Part shown: one piece after another, positions 1 through 10,869 of the stretch
Position numbering within the stretch: position 1 is the stretch's first letter
How the letters are laid out: every line of letters begins with the position of its first letter
Source: Monarcha castaneiventris obscurior
Lineage: Eukaryota > Chordata > Aves > Passeriformes > Monarchidae
Length of the DNA stretch: 64,000 nt
Direction of reading: 5' to 3'
NCBI GenBank assembly: GCA_026261815.1
Contig: JAMPIT010000894.1
Location: forward strand, 59,081,913 to 59,145,912
Made by a program: the position numbers and the translations under genes
The notes under the pieces: model-generated
The model's database searches: none
What the model was told of the DNA's origin: nothing
Seen by the model: the letters and a program-made list of their open reading frames with translations, nothing else

Positions 1-1978
1 AAAGTTTTTCAGAAATTTTACAGGAGGTAACAGCCCTATCAATTTACTCTTAAAAAAAAAAAAATCCATAGCTTAAATTGCACTTCCCTGCTTATAAAAA
101 TTTAAAAATGTATTTTACATGGAGTTGATACATAAATGAGCCCAGTGTAGCAAAACTTGTAAAGAAAGAAGTAACTTAGTCTTCTAAAGGCAGAACACCA
201 CAAATGCCCAGAGGGTGGATCATTTTTTCCATATTCAGTGTCCCAAGAACTTTATCTTAGCTTTTGCTGGATTCTTGTAAATTTTCCTGGATATGTAAGC
301 AATTTCACTTCGTGTACAATCCCTTACCTGAAGGGTTTATGTTCTCCAGTGACATTAATATCAATGTGATTTTTTTTCTCTCAATACTATGCTGCTGTTA
401 AATTTCCCATGTAACTCTGAATATGTAAAACAGTCAAGAGCATGTTATGTCTTCAGCAGTCTGTGACTGCGTAACACCCTGGTCACTCAAACCTAGGGCT
501 AAACCAAGGTTCTTTTGCTCTGGGTAGGCGCAAAAGAGAAAATTCCAACTAAATATTCTCAAGAGGTTAAAAACTACACAAAAGTTCACTGCCAAACTAT
601 AGAAAATTAAGGAACATTGGCAAAAGACTAAATACAACATAACATCACTTACTAGAGTATTGACTTAGCCCAATGAACATAGAAAACCTTTGAAATCATT
701 TGATGTTATGTTCCGTGAGAAGAGTCAGAAGAAGAAAAAAGGGAGAAAGACAGGAAAGATACAGAAAAACAGACGTTGATACCAAATCTTGGGATCCAGC
801 GATGTGAGGCTCCAAGATTAGGAGTAGGCTTAAAGGACAATGTGCTTGCCTTGTGGCCAGGCTTCTTAAAGCCTTAGCCCATCCTGCGCCTTCTTCCCAA
901 GTGGGACTTCCAGACTCTTGGCCACTCAGGGGTGGGTTAAGTGGCACTGGGGAGTTGCCTCCAGTGAGCCATGACTGACAGGCACTGTGGATCTGGGAGG
1001 CATGCAGCGGGCCACCACCTCACCAGAGCAAGGCCTGACCCACCCCGTACCGCACATTCCAAGCCCCAAAGATGTCTCAAAACAGATCACCTTCTCCAAT
1101 CTCTGACAGACTGTTTCTTAATTTGTACAGGGTTTTTTCTCTTTGATTTTACACATTTACACACACAACAATAGAGAGGGTACTGTTCCTCTGGCAATCT
1201 AGATAATGCCCAAAGAGTTCTATTCTCTATACACATTACGTAGCATATGCAAACCCTGTGAAATGCCAAGCAACTCTGATGGAAGGTAAGGGCCATCCTT
1301 TAAATTGAAAAGATGATAAGGTATGGTCAGGAACAACTATTTTTAATTTATTTTTAGTTCCAAATCTGTTGAACTCAATTTCCTTGTGGGAATATAAAAA
1401 CAATGCATTTTGTTAGTGGTCAGTAGAAGACCTGAAAGGCAGCACATGACTATAGGTCTTTCTCTCATGCTAAAGCAACCAGACCTTCAGGAACCAACAT
1501 TACTCGTCTACTTTCATCTTGCTCAGCTAATCTAGCCTGGGAGCAGCTGAAGCCCCATTTCCTTTGGCATATTTCCTTTTCTTTCTATATCCTTTTTCCT
1601 CTTCTCAAATTGATGTCAAAAACTTCTTTGCTGTTTTAATTCTTTTTTGTTAGTCGAGCAATTTTCAGTTGTTCTGTTTCTTCCTCCCTGCTCTACCACA
1701 GACTGACACTTTAGGCAAGAAATCTGAACAAAAAAAAATACTGGTTTTACAAATACAGGTATCAATACACCTCATATAAACACAATATAAAAATATTGTA
1801 AGTATCATGGAAACAGAAATCATTTTCAGAACTTTATTTACATACTTCAAGTCACACATACAGATACTTAACCAAACCAAAAGTGTCAGAACATGTTCCT
1901 CCAAATTCTGTCTGAACTACTTTACTATTTAAAAGCTGCTCTACAAGCAATACTTGCATTTAATAAATCTAGTCATTA
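1..1978. other. AT-rich stretch without a recognisable gene
   Basis: I see no coding exon, RNA gene or clear mobile-element boundary here. The short open frames on either strand have no domain-like composition. A five-base direct repeat (gacac) at 1979-1983 marks the start of the LTR that follows. Confidence 0.5.
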
Positions 1979-1983
1979 GACAC

Positions 1984-3104
1984 TGTCTCAGTTTGTGACA
2001 AATTAGGAGGAAACATCTTGAGATGAACGTGTTCTCTAATGGAAGGCAGGTTTTAACAGCCCCATCCCCTACAACGGCCACGTGCCAGCCAACAAAAGTA
2101 GCCTGGAGGTCTAGCTGCACCGTTATGGAAGGCAGTTCTCAGAACCCACGAGAAAGAGATCCGCTGAGCTCCTCACCCGAGGGAGCTACTCCCTAGCAGG
2201 TCTTTGAGCACACAACCTGAGGCAGAGAAGCAAAGAGAGGGGACTCTCCGTATGATGTTCCACATAAAGCTCTACTCCTCGCAGAAGACAAGAACAAAGA
2301 ACCAAGATTCTGAGGGTTTACCAGGGAATTTATAATGGAGAATTTGAAGGTGGGGATAAGGGACACAGCCAATGGGACAAGGGATGGAAGGTGGGGTTAA
2401 TAGTGAAGGGACCAATGGGAACAAAATATAGGAAGGACTTGGGGAAAGAACCAATGGGGTGTTGAGGGTAACAGAAGTTTCAAGAACCTATGAACATTAA
2501 CTAGGGGAAATGACTATTTACAGCTTTCATACATAAAACCGAGAGGGGAAAACACGAACCAATGAAACAAAGTATGCAAAGCATTAAACTGGGGGATTGT
2601 GGGCTCTCACCCTAACCAGGTGCAGGTGATTAAAACTTTGGTGCCTGACTCGGTCCCTGACCACCACAGCTGGGTGTCAGTGGTACCCTCACTGGTCAGG
2701 GTGGCTCCAGCCACGTGCACTACCACACTCCCCCACAGGTTCAAAAGGAATTTCTTGGAGGAAAGGGAAAAAAAGGACCGTTTGTTTAACAAGCAGGGTG
2801 CACACAGGCACATGGAAGGAAAAATTAATAATGTTAGATAATAAAACCTCTTGCTGTGGAGAAGACTTGGTAAATTTTTTTAGAGTTCTGCTTGGTTCCT
2901 CCCGAGGTCCTCTGGAGCCAGGGTGCAGTCCCCCACGGCCTCCTCTCCAGGCCACAGAGTGGGGCTCCTGGCGATGTTGCAGTGTTTTGGACGGGAGCAA
3001 AGCTGAATAGTTCCAGAAGAAGAAGAGGAAGAAGAAGAGGAAGAAGAAGGAGGAGAAGGAGAAGAAGAGGAAGAAGAAGAGGAAGAAGAAGAGGAAGGAG
3101 AAGA

Positions 3105-3143
<39 letters not shown>

Positions 3144-3466
3144 AGAAGAAGAAGAAGAAGAAGAAGAAGAAGAAGAAGAAGAAGAAGAAGAAGAAGAAGA
3201 AGAAGAAGAGGAGGAGGAAGAAGAAGGAGAAGGAGAAGGAGAAGGAGAAGGAAAGGAAGGAGAAGGAGAAGAGAGGAGAAAAGGAGAAAGAGAAAGAAGA
3301 AGAAGAGAAGGGAAGAAGAAGAGAAGAAGAAGAAGAAGAAAAGAAGAAGAAGAAGAAGAAGAAGAAGAAGAAAGAAAAGAAGAAGAGAAGAGAAGAAGAA
3401 GAAGAAGGAAGAAGAAGAAGAAGAAGAAGAAGAAGAAGAAGAGAAGAAGAAGAAGAAGAAGAAGAA

Positions 3467-3498
<32 letters not shown>

Positions 3499-3515
3499 AA
3501 AGAAGAAGAAGAAGA

Positions 3516-3547
<32 letters not shown>

Positions 3548-3648
3548 GAGAAGAAGAAGGAGAAGAAGAAGAAGAAGAAGGAGAAGAAGAAGAAGAAGAA
3601 GAAGAAGGAGAAGAAGAAGAAGAAGAAGGAGAAGAAGAAGAAGAAGAA

Positions 3649-3680
<32 letters not shown>

Positions 3681-3695
3681 AAAGAAGAAGAAGAA

Positions 3696-3735
<40 letters not shown>

Positions 3736-3775
3736 AGAAGGAGAAGAAGAAGAAGAAGAAGAAGAAGAAGAAGAA

Positions 3776-3807
<32 letters not shown>

Positions 3808-4564
3808 AAAGAAGAAGAAGAAGAAGAAGAAGAAGAAGAAAGAAGAAGAGAAGAAGAAGAAGAAGAAGAGAAGAAGAGAAGAAGAAGAAGAAGAAGAGAA
3901 GAAGAAGAAGAAAAGAGAGAAGAAGAAGAAGAAGAAGAAGAGAAGAAGGAAAAGAAGAAGAAGAAGAAGAAGAAGAAGAAGAAGAAGAAGAAAGAAGAAG
4001 AAGAAGAAGAAGAAGAAGAAGAAGAAGAAGAAGAAGAAGAAGAAGAAGAAGAAGAAGAAGAGAAGAAGAAGAAGAAGAAGAAGAAGAAGAAGAAGAAGAA
4101 GAAGAAGAAGAAGAAGAAGAAGAAGAAGAAGAAGAAGAAGAAGAAGAAGAAGAAGAAGAAGAAGAAGAAGAAGAAGAAGAAGAAGAAGAAGAAGAAGAGG
4201 AAGAGGGAGAAGAAGAGGGAGAAGAAGAGGGAGAAGAAGAGGGAGAAGAAGAGGAAGAAAAAGAAGAAGAAGAAGAAGAAGAAGAAGAAGAAGAGGAAGA
4301 GGAGGAAGAAGAGGAAGAAGAAGCCACAGTCCCATGAAAAATTACTTGCCTCAGCTAAGAGGCTAGCTAAAATCAGGAAGCTGCTCCCTCAGCTCTGCAG
4401 TGGTGAGAACCCAGGGGAGTGTGAGTCCTTGAACATGAACCGTGCTGAAGAATTCACCTGGCTTCTCTCTCCCCTCTTCTGGACCCAGTTAAAGCTGCCG
4501 GACCTATTTTGGGGCAATAAGTAGATGATAGGAGAATACAGTATCATACAGTCACCCCAGGACA
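1984..4564 (+). mobile_element. Solo LTR with 5-bp target-site duplication, carrying a GAA expansion
   Basis: The element begins TGTCTCAG and ends CAGGACA, so the termini are inverted (TGTC/GACA). It is flanked by the perfect 5-bp duplication gacac (1979-1983 and 4565-4569). A 5-bp duplication is typical of ERVL-like integrases. AATAAA at 2840-2845 gives plus-strand orientation. A relative lies inverted at 34358-35749. Its start, the stretch before the GAA tract and the end all align, but that copy is 1392 bp long and this one is 2581 bp. The difference is essentially the GAA tract at 3016-4322. No internal retroviral genes are present, so it is a solo LTR left by LTR-LTR recombination. Confidence 0.85.
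3016..4322 (+). repeat. (GAA)n microsatellite expansion, about 1.3 kb
   Basis: Almost pure purine on the plus strand: GAA triplets interrupted by GAG, GGA and single-base slips. The longest uninterrupted stretch is about 136 bp (roughly 4062-4197). It lies inside the LTR at 1984-4564, where the related LTR at 34358-35749 has only three GAA units (written CTTCTTCTTC at 34641-34650 on the plus strand). GAA/TTC tracts of this size can form triplex DNA. The poly-Ser/Leu/Phe and poly-Arg/Glu/Lys open frames that cross it are artefacts. Confidence 0.97.
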
Positions 4565-4569
4565 GACAC

Positions 4570-5880
4570 TTATGTATGTTGTTTTCTTATTCTTCAGTTG
4601 TATCATGCTTCTAAATATCTGCCATATTTTTAAATAATAGGGCAGTCCCTACAAAATTTCAATGATTGCATGTTGTGAAGTGCAACTCAAAGTAACATTT
4701 ATTTGACACTGGCAATATTTTTCAGAGATAAGAAATGTAAATATTCAAAGCCATTCAACTTTTATGATACCAAACCAAGTTCCTTAATTTAATTTAACTT
4801 TATTTATAATTTAATTTGTAGAGTCCAGTCATTGTAACTATGACTTTTTCCTCAAAATGAAAAAAAAAAGAACATAATGTCAAAATAATTTTTCCAACTT
4901 GCCTGAAAAAGCTTTGGTTTTCAGCTGTTGGTTTTCTTGGATTTTCGAAGTTCTTTTAGTGGGGCTTGCTTATACCAAGGCAACTGACTGCTTATACTTC
5001 AAGAAAGAAGTGTAGATATCACTTTCTGTTTGCCCAATGCATCAGTGTTTACGAATTCATGTAATGGAAGAGGCAAGATTCATGACTACTTTGCTTGGAC
5101 AGAGTTCTGTTCATTGCCAGTGACTGCTCAAAAATACTATAGCCTTAATGGCGAATGGATGTGACATGCTGATCTTCTCTTGTCATAACCATGTTTAGGA
5201 ACACGACAGACATTCATGGAGTTTATCAATAAATGCATGTCTTAATATTTCTCTAGCATACCTTGTTTCTTCCTTCCTGAGAACATGCAAGCAGATCCAG
5301 TTCTTACCTCTGAGTGCATTGAAGCCTCAGCTCTTTTTCTGGTTTACCTTAATCAAGTTTGTCCTCGCTGCTAAGGCCTTGCTGAGTAAAGTTTGTGTAC
5401 TGAAAAATATGAGTTATGATTAACTGTTGTGTGAGAAGTGAGAGATCTTATATTTATATTTACTTCCTTCCCAGTGCTGACTGTATATACATAGGAAGAT
5501 ACAGCTTTTCTGAGCAGATGCTGTGCAACAAAATCTGTAGGCTGTTGCTCATATTCTGTTGGAGCATATCTTAAGCAAACCTCATTCCTAGTTAAGTATC
5601 CATCATTCTCATCAACAGTCACACAGACAATAATGACCCACCACATCACGGGTCAGATACACTTTCTAAACACACTCTGCAGAAGAGAAAGAAAGAGTTC
5701 ACCCAAAATGCCTTTGCCCAGTTGTCTCCTTCCTGGAGTTCTTGCTAAGAACTTTAAGAGAAACAGAAAAGTGAATGAATATAGGTGAGGGAGGCACAGA
5801 AATAGTTGTCTGACATACTCACTGAAGAACCTGTGTAACTCAGTGTGAACCTAAGCGGACATTATGAAGAATGTGTGAGT
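4570..5880. other. No gene recognised between solo LTR and ERV integrase end
   Basis: AT-rich sequence. By position it is where the env gene and 3' LTR of the minus-strand provirus to its right would lie, but I could not recognise env motifs, a polypurine tract or an LTR end. The small minus-strand frame at 5371-5649 has no recognisable domain. Confidence 0.4.
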
Positions 5881-5889
5881 AAGTTCATG

Positions 5890-7081
5890 TGGTGATGAAG
5901 GGTCAGATGTTCTTGGCTGGAACCCAACAAGGACCAGTATCTGTGGAAGCACAAACACAACCCTTTCCCCATGTAATAAGAGGAAATGGACCTATGATTT
6001 TTCCACTTTCTGGGTCTGTTGCAAGGACTCATGCTGATGCCATGATGATTTTTTGCCTTTTCTTTTATACCCCTTTTATACCTTTTTATAACTTCTGTAT
6101 TCTTAGTGGTTTTTAACCTATACTCTTGGACTTGTTTGTCAAGCTAGGAGACTAAACATTTTAGAAGCTTCATAGTTAGGGATCAGAATGCCCCAGACAC
6201 CAAGGTCCTCTCCAGAACACATTTTATAAACTAAGATAGAACCATCCAGGGGAAGGTTCCTTGGGGAGGTGGCCTCACTCGAGCCTCTCATTGGGGAATC
6301 TTTGGTAGATATGCTAATTAGTAAGACCTATAATGTTATACTCCATCTATTGTGGGTGTGCATTGCAGTGGGCATTGGGATGCATTCGACCTGGACGTAG
6401 TGCACCTAGGGATCCTTAAAATAAATACAAAGGTAAAATCTCTTTTTTCCTTCTAACCATCCTTGATTCTTGATTTTAAGACCAGGAAAAGGCATCAGTG
6501 CTTTTTGCCCTATGTCTAATGATGTTTCCTTAGAAGTGGAAAGGTGTTTTATTATAGGGGGAACCTTGCTATCACCATAACAATTTAAAAAATTAAAAAC
6601 ACAGTGCATTGAGTAGCCTTTCCATTGGTATGCACTCCTGCATCCCTCCTTCCTGTCGTGCTAGAAGATACTTAAGTGTTGAATGAGCACATTTAATAAT
6701 TGCTTGTCCTGTGGGGGAGTGAGGGATGCCAGTAATATGTGAGATTCCCCACAAGGTGAAAAAGGAAGGTCGTTGAGAAGTGTAAGCAGGACCATTATCA
6801 GTTTGAAACTGCTGGGGAATATCTAAAGCTGCAAAAGCTGTCAAAAAATAGCAGCAAACATCTTTTTCCTGTGTGGCATGATGCAAACAATGCACCTGAG
6901 AAGGTGCCAATGGATGAGGGAACATATTTGAGGCAGCCAAATTCAGGATAGTGAGTGACATCAGTTTGCCAAAACTGGAGGCTTTGTAGGCCACATGGGT
7001 TAATTCCTGGTGAGCCTGTCACAAAATTATGATGCTGACAATCAGGGCAAGCAGCAATGATGTCTTTCACTTGTTGGCACT
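5890..7081 (-). pseudogene. ERV integrase remnant
   Basis: Minus-strand fragments show the integrase layout. The zinc-binding region includes CPDCQ (near 7045). The catalytic core has its first Asp in WQTDVTHYPEF and its second in QTDNGPAYTS. A C-terminal SH3-like stretch (about 5890-6020) contains ITWGKG and WVPAKN. The third catalytic position, expected to be Glu in the GQAII-x-x-AH context, is Lys (AAA; plus-strand ttt at 6692-6694). The frame is split into at least three pieces. Integrase would insert proviral DNA; this copy cannot, both because of the frameshifts and because the active-site Glu is lost. Confidence 0.9.
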
Positions 7082-7540
7082 TTAAAGCGCATATGCAACA
7101 AAGGGCTGCAGGTGAAAAAAAAGTTTGGCTTGTGTAAAATAATCAGGAAATACCTGAACAGGAAAGGTAAGCAAATCACCTTGTCGGTTTCCTTCTGCTA
7201 TAAAACCAGGTAACGTTGTGTGAGAGCAAACACGCATAACAAAATAAGGGTGTTGCCTAGTGTCTAAAAGGAAAATTAATTGTTGCAACCACTGAAAAAG
7301 ATCAACATTAGAAATTTTTCTCAAAACAGCAGCTTCAGCTCTTTCAACAATACCTGCAACATAAACAGAATCTGTTATCAAGTTTAAAGGTGCAGGCCAT
7401 TTTTGAAAAGCGTGAAGAGCTGCAGCTAATTCCACAATTTGTGGGAACCCAGAAACTACAGTCACATCAGAGGCCCATGTACCAGTCTTATCATCTTTCC
7501 AATGTAAAACAGATTTGTGAGATCATCCAGAACCATCAGT
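7082..7540 (-). pseudogene. ERV RNase H and integrase zinc-finger start, remnant
   Basis: Minus strand. The RNase H core begins with TVFTDGSG at the left end of the neighbouring connection-domain frame. It continues after a frame break with VELAAALHAFQKW and LITDSVYVAGI, matching the conserved Glu and Asp positions of retroviral RNase H. It then runs into the His-containing start of integrase (VCSHTTLPGF). At least one frameshift lies near 7465-7523. Confidence 0.85.
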
Positions 7541-8940
7541 AAATACTGTAAGAGCTTGTAAAGGCGTCTCACAAAGCTTAGGTTTTAAAAGAATATTAAA
7601 ATTAGTAGATAGCAATTTATGAGGTGGTGAATGGATGGTGATCTGACCTGAAAAATCAGCAAGTGCAGACTGGAAAGGTCCTGATGTCTGCAAAAGCCAA
7701 TCCAGATAAACAGTAGTTATAGGCACATAAATTTGTTCAAAATCATGATCTGCCAACATTTGCAGTCTCTGACGTGCCTTAATCATAAGCTGTACAAACA
7801 TTTCATGTTGAGTAACAATTGTCTTTGTCATCTGATCAGGTAAAAAATCCATTCAATGAGAAGCAAAGGGTCGGCTGTATTAGGATGCCATGGTACAGCA
7901 AGGCATGTGGCTGTCGTGAAGGATTCAAAAGAACCAGTGAAAATGGAAGATCAGGTGCATATCATGGCACTTGCCTGTGGGCAATGGCACCTGCTACCTT
8001 TTGCAAGGCCAGTTGTGCTTCATGATTCAAATGTCTGGGGGAAGACAAGTCAGACTCTCCCTTTAATAATGCAAAAAGGGGAGCTAGATTTGAATTTGTG
8101 ATTCCCAGCAAGGGCCTTACCCAGTTAATAACTCCTAGTAATTTTTGTGCTACATGTAATGTAGAAATTTTGCATTGAATTTGTAATTGCTGTGGCTGTA
8201 CAGCTTGGGATCTAATATGCCAACCTAGATATCGCCACAGGGGTATTTGTTGAATCTTATCCTGGGCTATTTGCAATCCTGCAAATTTTACAGCTTCTGT
8301 GGTAAGGGCCAAGGTTTCCTTCACATGTCTTCTTGTTTTTCAGCTGCAATGACAATATCATCCATCTAGTGATATAGTAACCCATGAGTCTTTACTTGTC
8401 ATACTGGGCTAAGGGCCCTTGTGACAAACCACTGACAAATTGTAGGACTATTTTTCATCCCTTGGGGTAAAACCACCCAGTGCTATCTTTGCAAAGGCTC
8501 TTGCATATTTAAGGTGGGCACAGAAAAGGCAAATCTTGGTGCATCCTCTGGGTGCAGAGGAATTGTAAAAAAGCAATCTTTTAAATCAATTATTATTGAG
8601 TGCTAATTTCAAGGAAGCATGGTAGGTGATGGGAGTCCTGGCTGCAGGGCCCCCGTATCTTCCTTCACTGTATTTATTTTTCTGAGATCATGAAGCACAC
8701 ACTACCTACCACTCCTTTTCTGAATGACAAATACAGGAGAATTCTAAGGGCTTGTGGAGGGGACAATACATCCTGCTTGTAGTTGTTCTTTACACAGATT
8801 TTGTAAAGCACATAATTTTTCAGTTTGCAAGGGCCACTGAGGAACCCAGATTGGGTTGTTAGTTTTCCAGACCAGCTTTAGGGAAGTGCACTGCCCAGTG
8901 GCACCTACAAAAAATCAGATCCAATCCTTATTCCCATTTG
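7523..8940 (-). pseudogene. ERV reverse transcriptase remnant
   Basis: Minus-strand pieces cover RT fingers/palm ([23 protein letters not shown]), the active-site region, thumb (LLGVINWVRPLLG) and connection (7523-7852). At the YMDD box the Tyr codon is TAG (plus-strand cta at 8366-8368), leaving MDDIVIAA. Several other stops and frameshifts are present. This polymerase would copy the viral RNA in a functional element; here it is clearly inactive. Confidence 0.88.
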
Positions 8941-9280
8941 AGAAAGCATGTCATTGCCCCATAATACCATGGGAATTTGTAAAACAAAAGGCTTGATAGC
9001 AGTATGTCCCTCAGGACCTACAATTTAAATGACATCTTTCTTTGGAAGCTTGTACTGCTCCCCGCAATACCAGTGAGTGCTTGAGGAACCACAGTAAGTG
9101 GCCACGTAGGGGGTCACTTAGCTTGTAAAATGACTGTAACATCATATCAATAATGCCAGTGAGCGTGACATGCTGTCCCTGCCAGGATAGTTTACATTTA
9201 CAAGTGGGACATTGAACAGTTAACTGCTGAGCCCAAAAGATTTGAGGTGCTCCTGTGGATCCAAAGCCCTCTTCCCCACT
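8940..9280 (-). pseudogene. ERV aspartic protease remnant
   Basis: Minus strand, between dUTPase and RT. The segment HVTLTGIIDMM stands where the DTG active-site triad is expected, and the triad is not intact. The later stretch VLWGNDMLSQMGIRI resembles the C-terminal protease/G-patch junction of betaretrovirus-like elements. Assignment rests mainly on position and these two short matches. Confidence 0.65.
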
Positions 9281-9580
9281 CTATTTTTGCACTGTGTTAG
9301 TAGATTTTAGTGCTATAAAAAATACTAATTGAGCAATTTTGGACCCTTGGGGTACAGTACATGGGGGGAAGGGAGTCCAAACCAAGTCTCCATCAATTAC
9401 ACCTGAAAGTACAAACAGTCCCGTTAAAGTAGTTGAGGAACGCCCCAAAAGCAACATGGTCCATCCTTGTCCTAAAGGTCTGTTGACCCGTGTGGGGATC
9501 AAATGGACGGAGGAGTCTAAAATAGTTACTGTACAAGCCGTTGCAAGATCCAAGCAGGAGCTACCAGAGGTGGCTGGTTG
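9281..9580 (-). pseudogene. ERV dUTPase domain
   Basis: The minus-strand frame contains the dUTPase motif series: SSCLDLATACTV (motif 1 region), LLLGRSSTTLTGLFVLSGVID (the RSS motif and the uridine-binding GVID hairpin) and VPQGSKIAQLVFF (motif 4 region). The family hydrolyses dUTP to limit uracil incorporation during reverse transcription. The frame stays open for this segment but joins a different gag frame upstream, and the canonical DY after GVID is DGDL here. Confidence 0.88.
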
Positions 9581-10297
9581 CAAGGCTGAAACACTCCTGC
9601 TGCTGCTGAGGGATTTGTGTCTGTGCATGGAACTGGCCCAGATTCCGTTTCGCCCTTTCTGGAATTGGTTTGCTGTCAAAAGGTCCGGGATCAAAGGGAT
9701 CATCGTCATATTCCGAGTCCCCATCAGAAGCGACAAATTGCATTGCGAGAGCCTGTACCAGAGCGCCGGCAGCTTGCGGCTCCGCGGGTGGCAGTGGCAC
9801 AGAAGAAGACAAAGACTGTCCCACAATGCTTTGGCATGGGGTCTGAATTGCTGGAGGAACCGGCACAGGGAAGGGCTGCACAGCGAATGGCGCAGGAGAG
9901 CTGGCAGAGGCAGGCAGCGTGGCAGGCAAAGCAGTGGGTGGCGGCGCGGCGGGCAGCACGGGAGAGCTGCAGCCAGAGCCAGCGGTGGGAGCCAACTTTT
10001 CCCAGGCAGCTTCCTGAGCTTTAAGAGTCTCTGAAATTGCTCTCCATACAGGCAACAAATAGGCTACCAGTTTATCGCCTTTAGTCCTTTATCCCAAAGT
10101 CTCACCCCCACTTCGTCCCATAGTTCCACTGAAAAAGCCGTGGCAGGGCTGAACCTTCTAACGTGTGATTCAGCCCAGCACAGAATCAGCTTAAGAGAGG
10201 AAGACACAACCGACTTCCCTTGTTTCTCCAGAAGTTTTGACATAAGTTCATAAACATGCTTCTCTTCTGAGGACATATTACTGCCCATGTTCCCCAC
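9561..10297 (-). pseudogene. ERV gag, matrix plus proline-rich part, truncated
   Basis: Starts on the minus strand at ATG 10297 with a Gly-rich N-terminus (MGNMGSNMSSEEK), fitting a myristoylated matrix protein. A frame break near 10064 separates the matrix helices from the second half (LLPVWRAISETLKAQEAAWEK). A proline/alanine-rich stretch and an acidic section (DGDSEYDDDPFDPGPFD) follow. No major homology region or CCHC zinc knuckle follows. The open frame stops at 9561, where dUTPase begins, so capsid and nucleocapsid appear deleted. Confidence 0.8.
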
Positions 10298-10399
10298 AGC
10301 TCACCTTCAAAACCTGAAGGGATTGTTTGGCCCAATTCCCACTTCCTTTCAGTGGACATTTCAAGATCTGTGAGGCTTCTCCACCAGATGCCAAATAGG

Positions 10400-10860
10400 C
10401 GATTTCTCACACACCTCGCACAGGTACACCATTTGCAGAGATTGAAGTGGCACAGACTGGGTGTTAGCTGGGTGTTAGCAAGTAAAACCAGGTTATTGTA
10501 TAAGTTAACAGCTTTTTATAGTTTACTTCTCCAGGGGCAAATCCATAGGCTCAAACCCCACTGCCCCTACTCCCATGGCAGCGCTATCGGGTCCTTGCAG
10601 ATTCCCTCTTGCGACAGCGGTGTCCTGGCTAATCATCCTTTTGCGCCAGAGGCTCAGGTCATGGCATCTTGTTCATTCCGTGTTTGCCTCTTGTTCTTGC
10701 CTTGGGCTTTGTTTCGTCTCTGCTTCTTCTTGCCTTGAGTTTTAATTTGTCCCACGGCTTTCACAGCACCAAGGCTAGAAAGTCTGCACAGCTATCAACA
10801 ACACTCTCTTACTCCTGGCACTTGAGTATATTTTCCAAATATCTTCCTAAGCAATCTTGA
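10400..10860 (-). mobile_element. Possible 5' LTR and leader of the provirus
   Basis: Position immediately upstream of gag, with a TATA-like ctataaaaagc on the minus strand (about 10511-10521), suggests the U3/R of a 5' LTR. I could not find paired LTR ends, a target duplication or a convincing primer-binding site, so the limits are approximate. Confidence 0.35.
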
Positions 10861-10869
10861 ATAATCCAT

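Larger units (their letters stand above)
5890..10860 (-). mobile_element. Decayed betaretrovirus-like (ERVK-type) provirus
   Basis: Read on the minus strand, the order is possible 5' LTR/leader, gag matrix and proline-rich part, dUTPase, protease, reverse transcriptase, RNase H, integrase. A dUTPase placed before protease is characteristic of betaretrovirus-like elements. All parts carry frameshifts or stops. Gag is short: its proline-rich section runs almost directly into dUTPase, so capsid and nucleocapsid are missing. No env or 3' LTR was identified, so the left boundary is only the end of recognisable integrase. Confidence 0.85.

Noticed and set aside
2689..4337. Open frames of 480-548 codons across the GAA tract
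   Set aside because: They are poly-Leu/Ser/Phe, poly-Arg/Lys or poly-Glu translations of a triplet repeat inside an LTR.
5371..5649. 92-codon minus-strand frame as a possible env or host gene
   Set aside because: No domain, start context or conserved motif seen.
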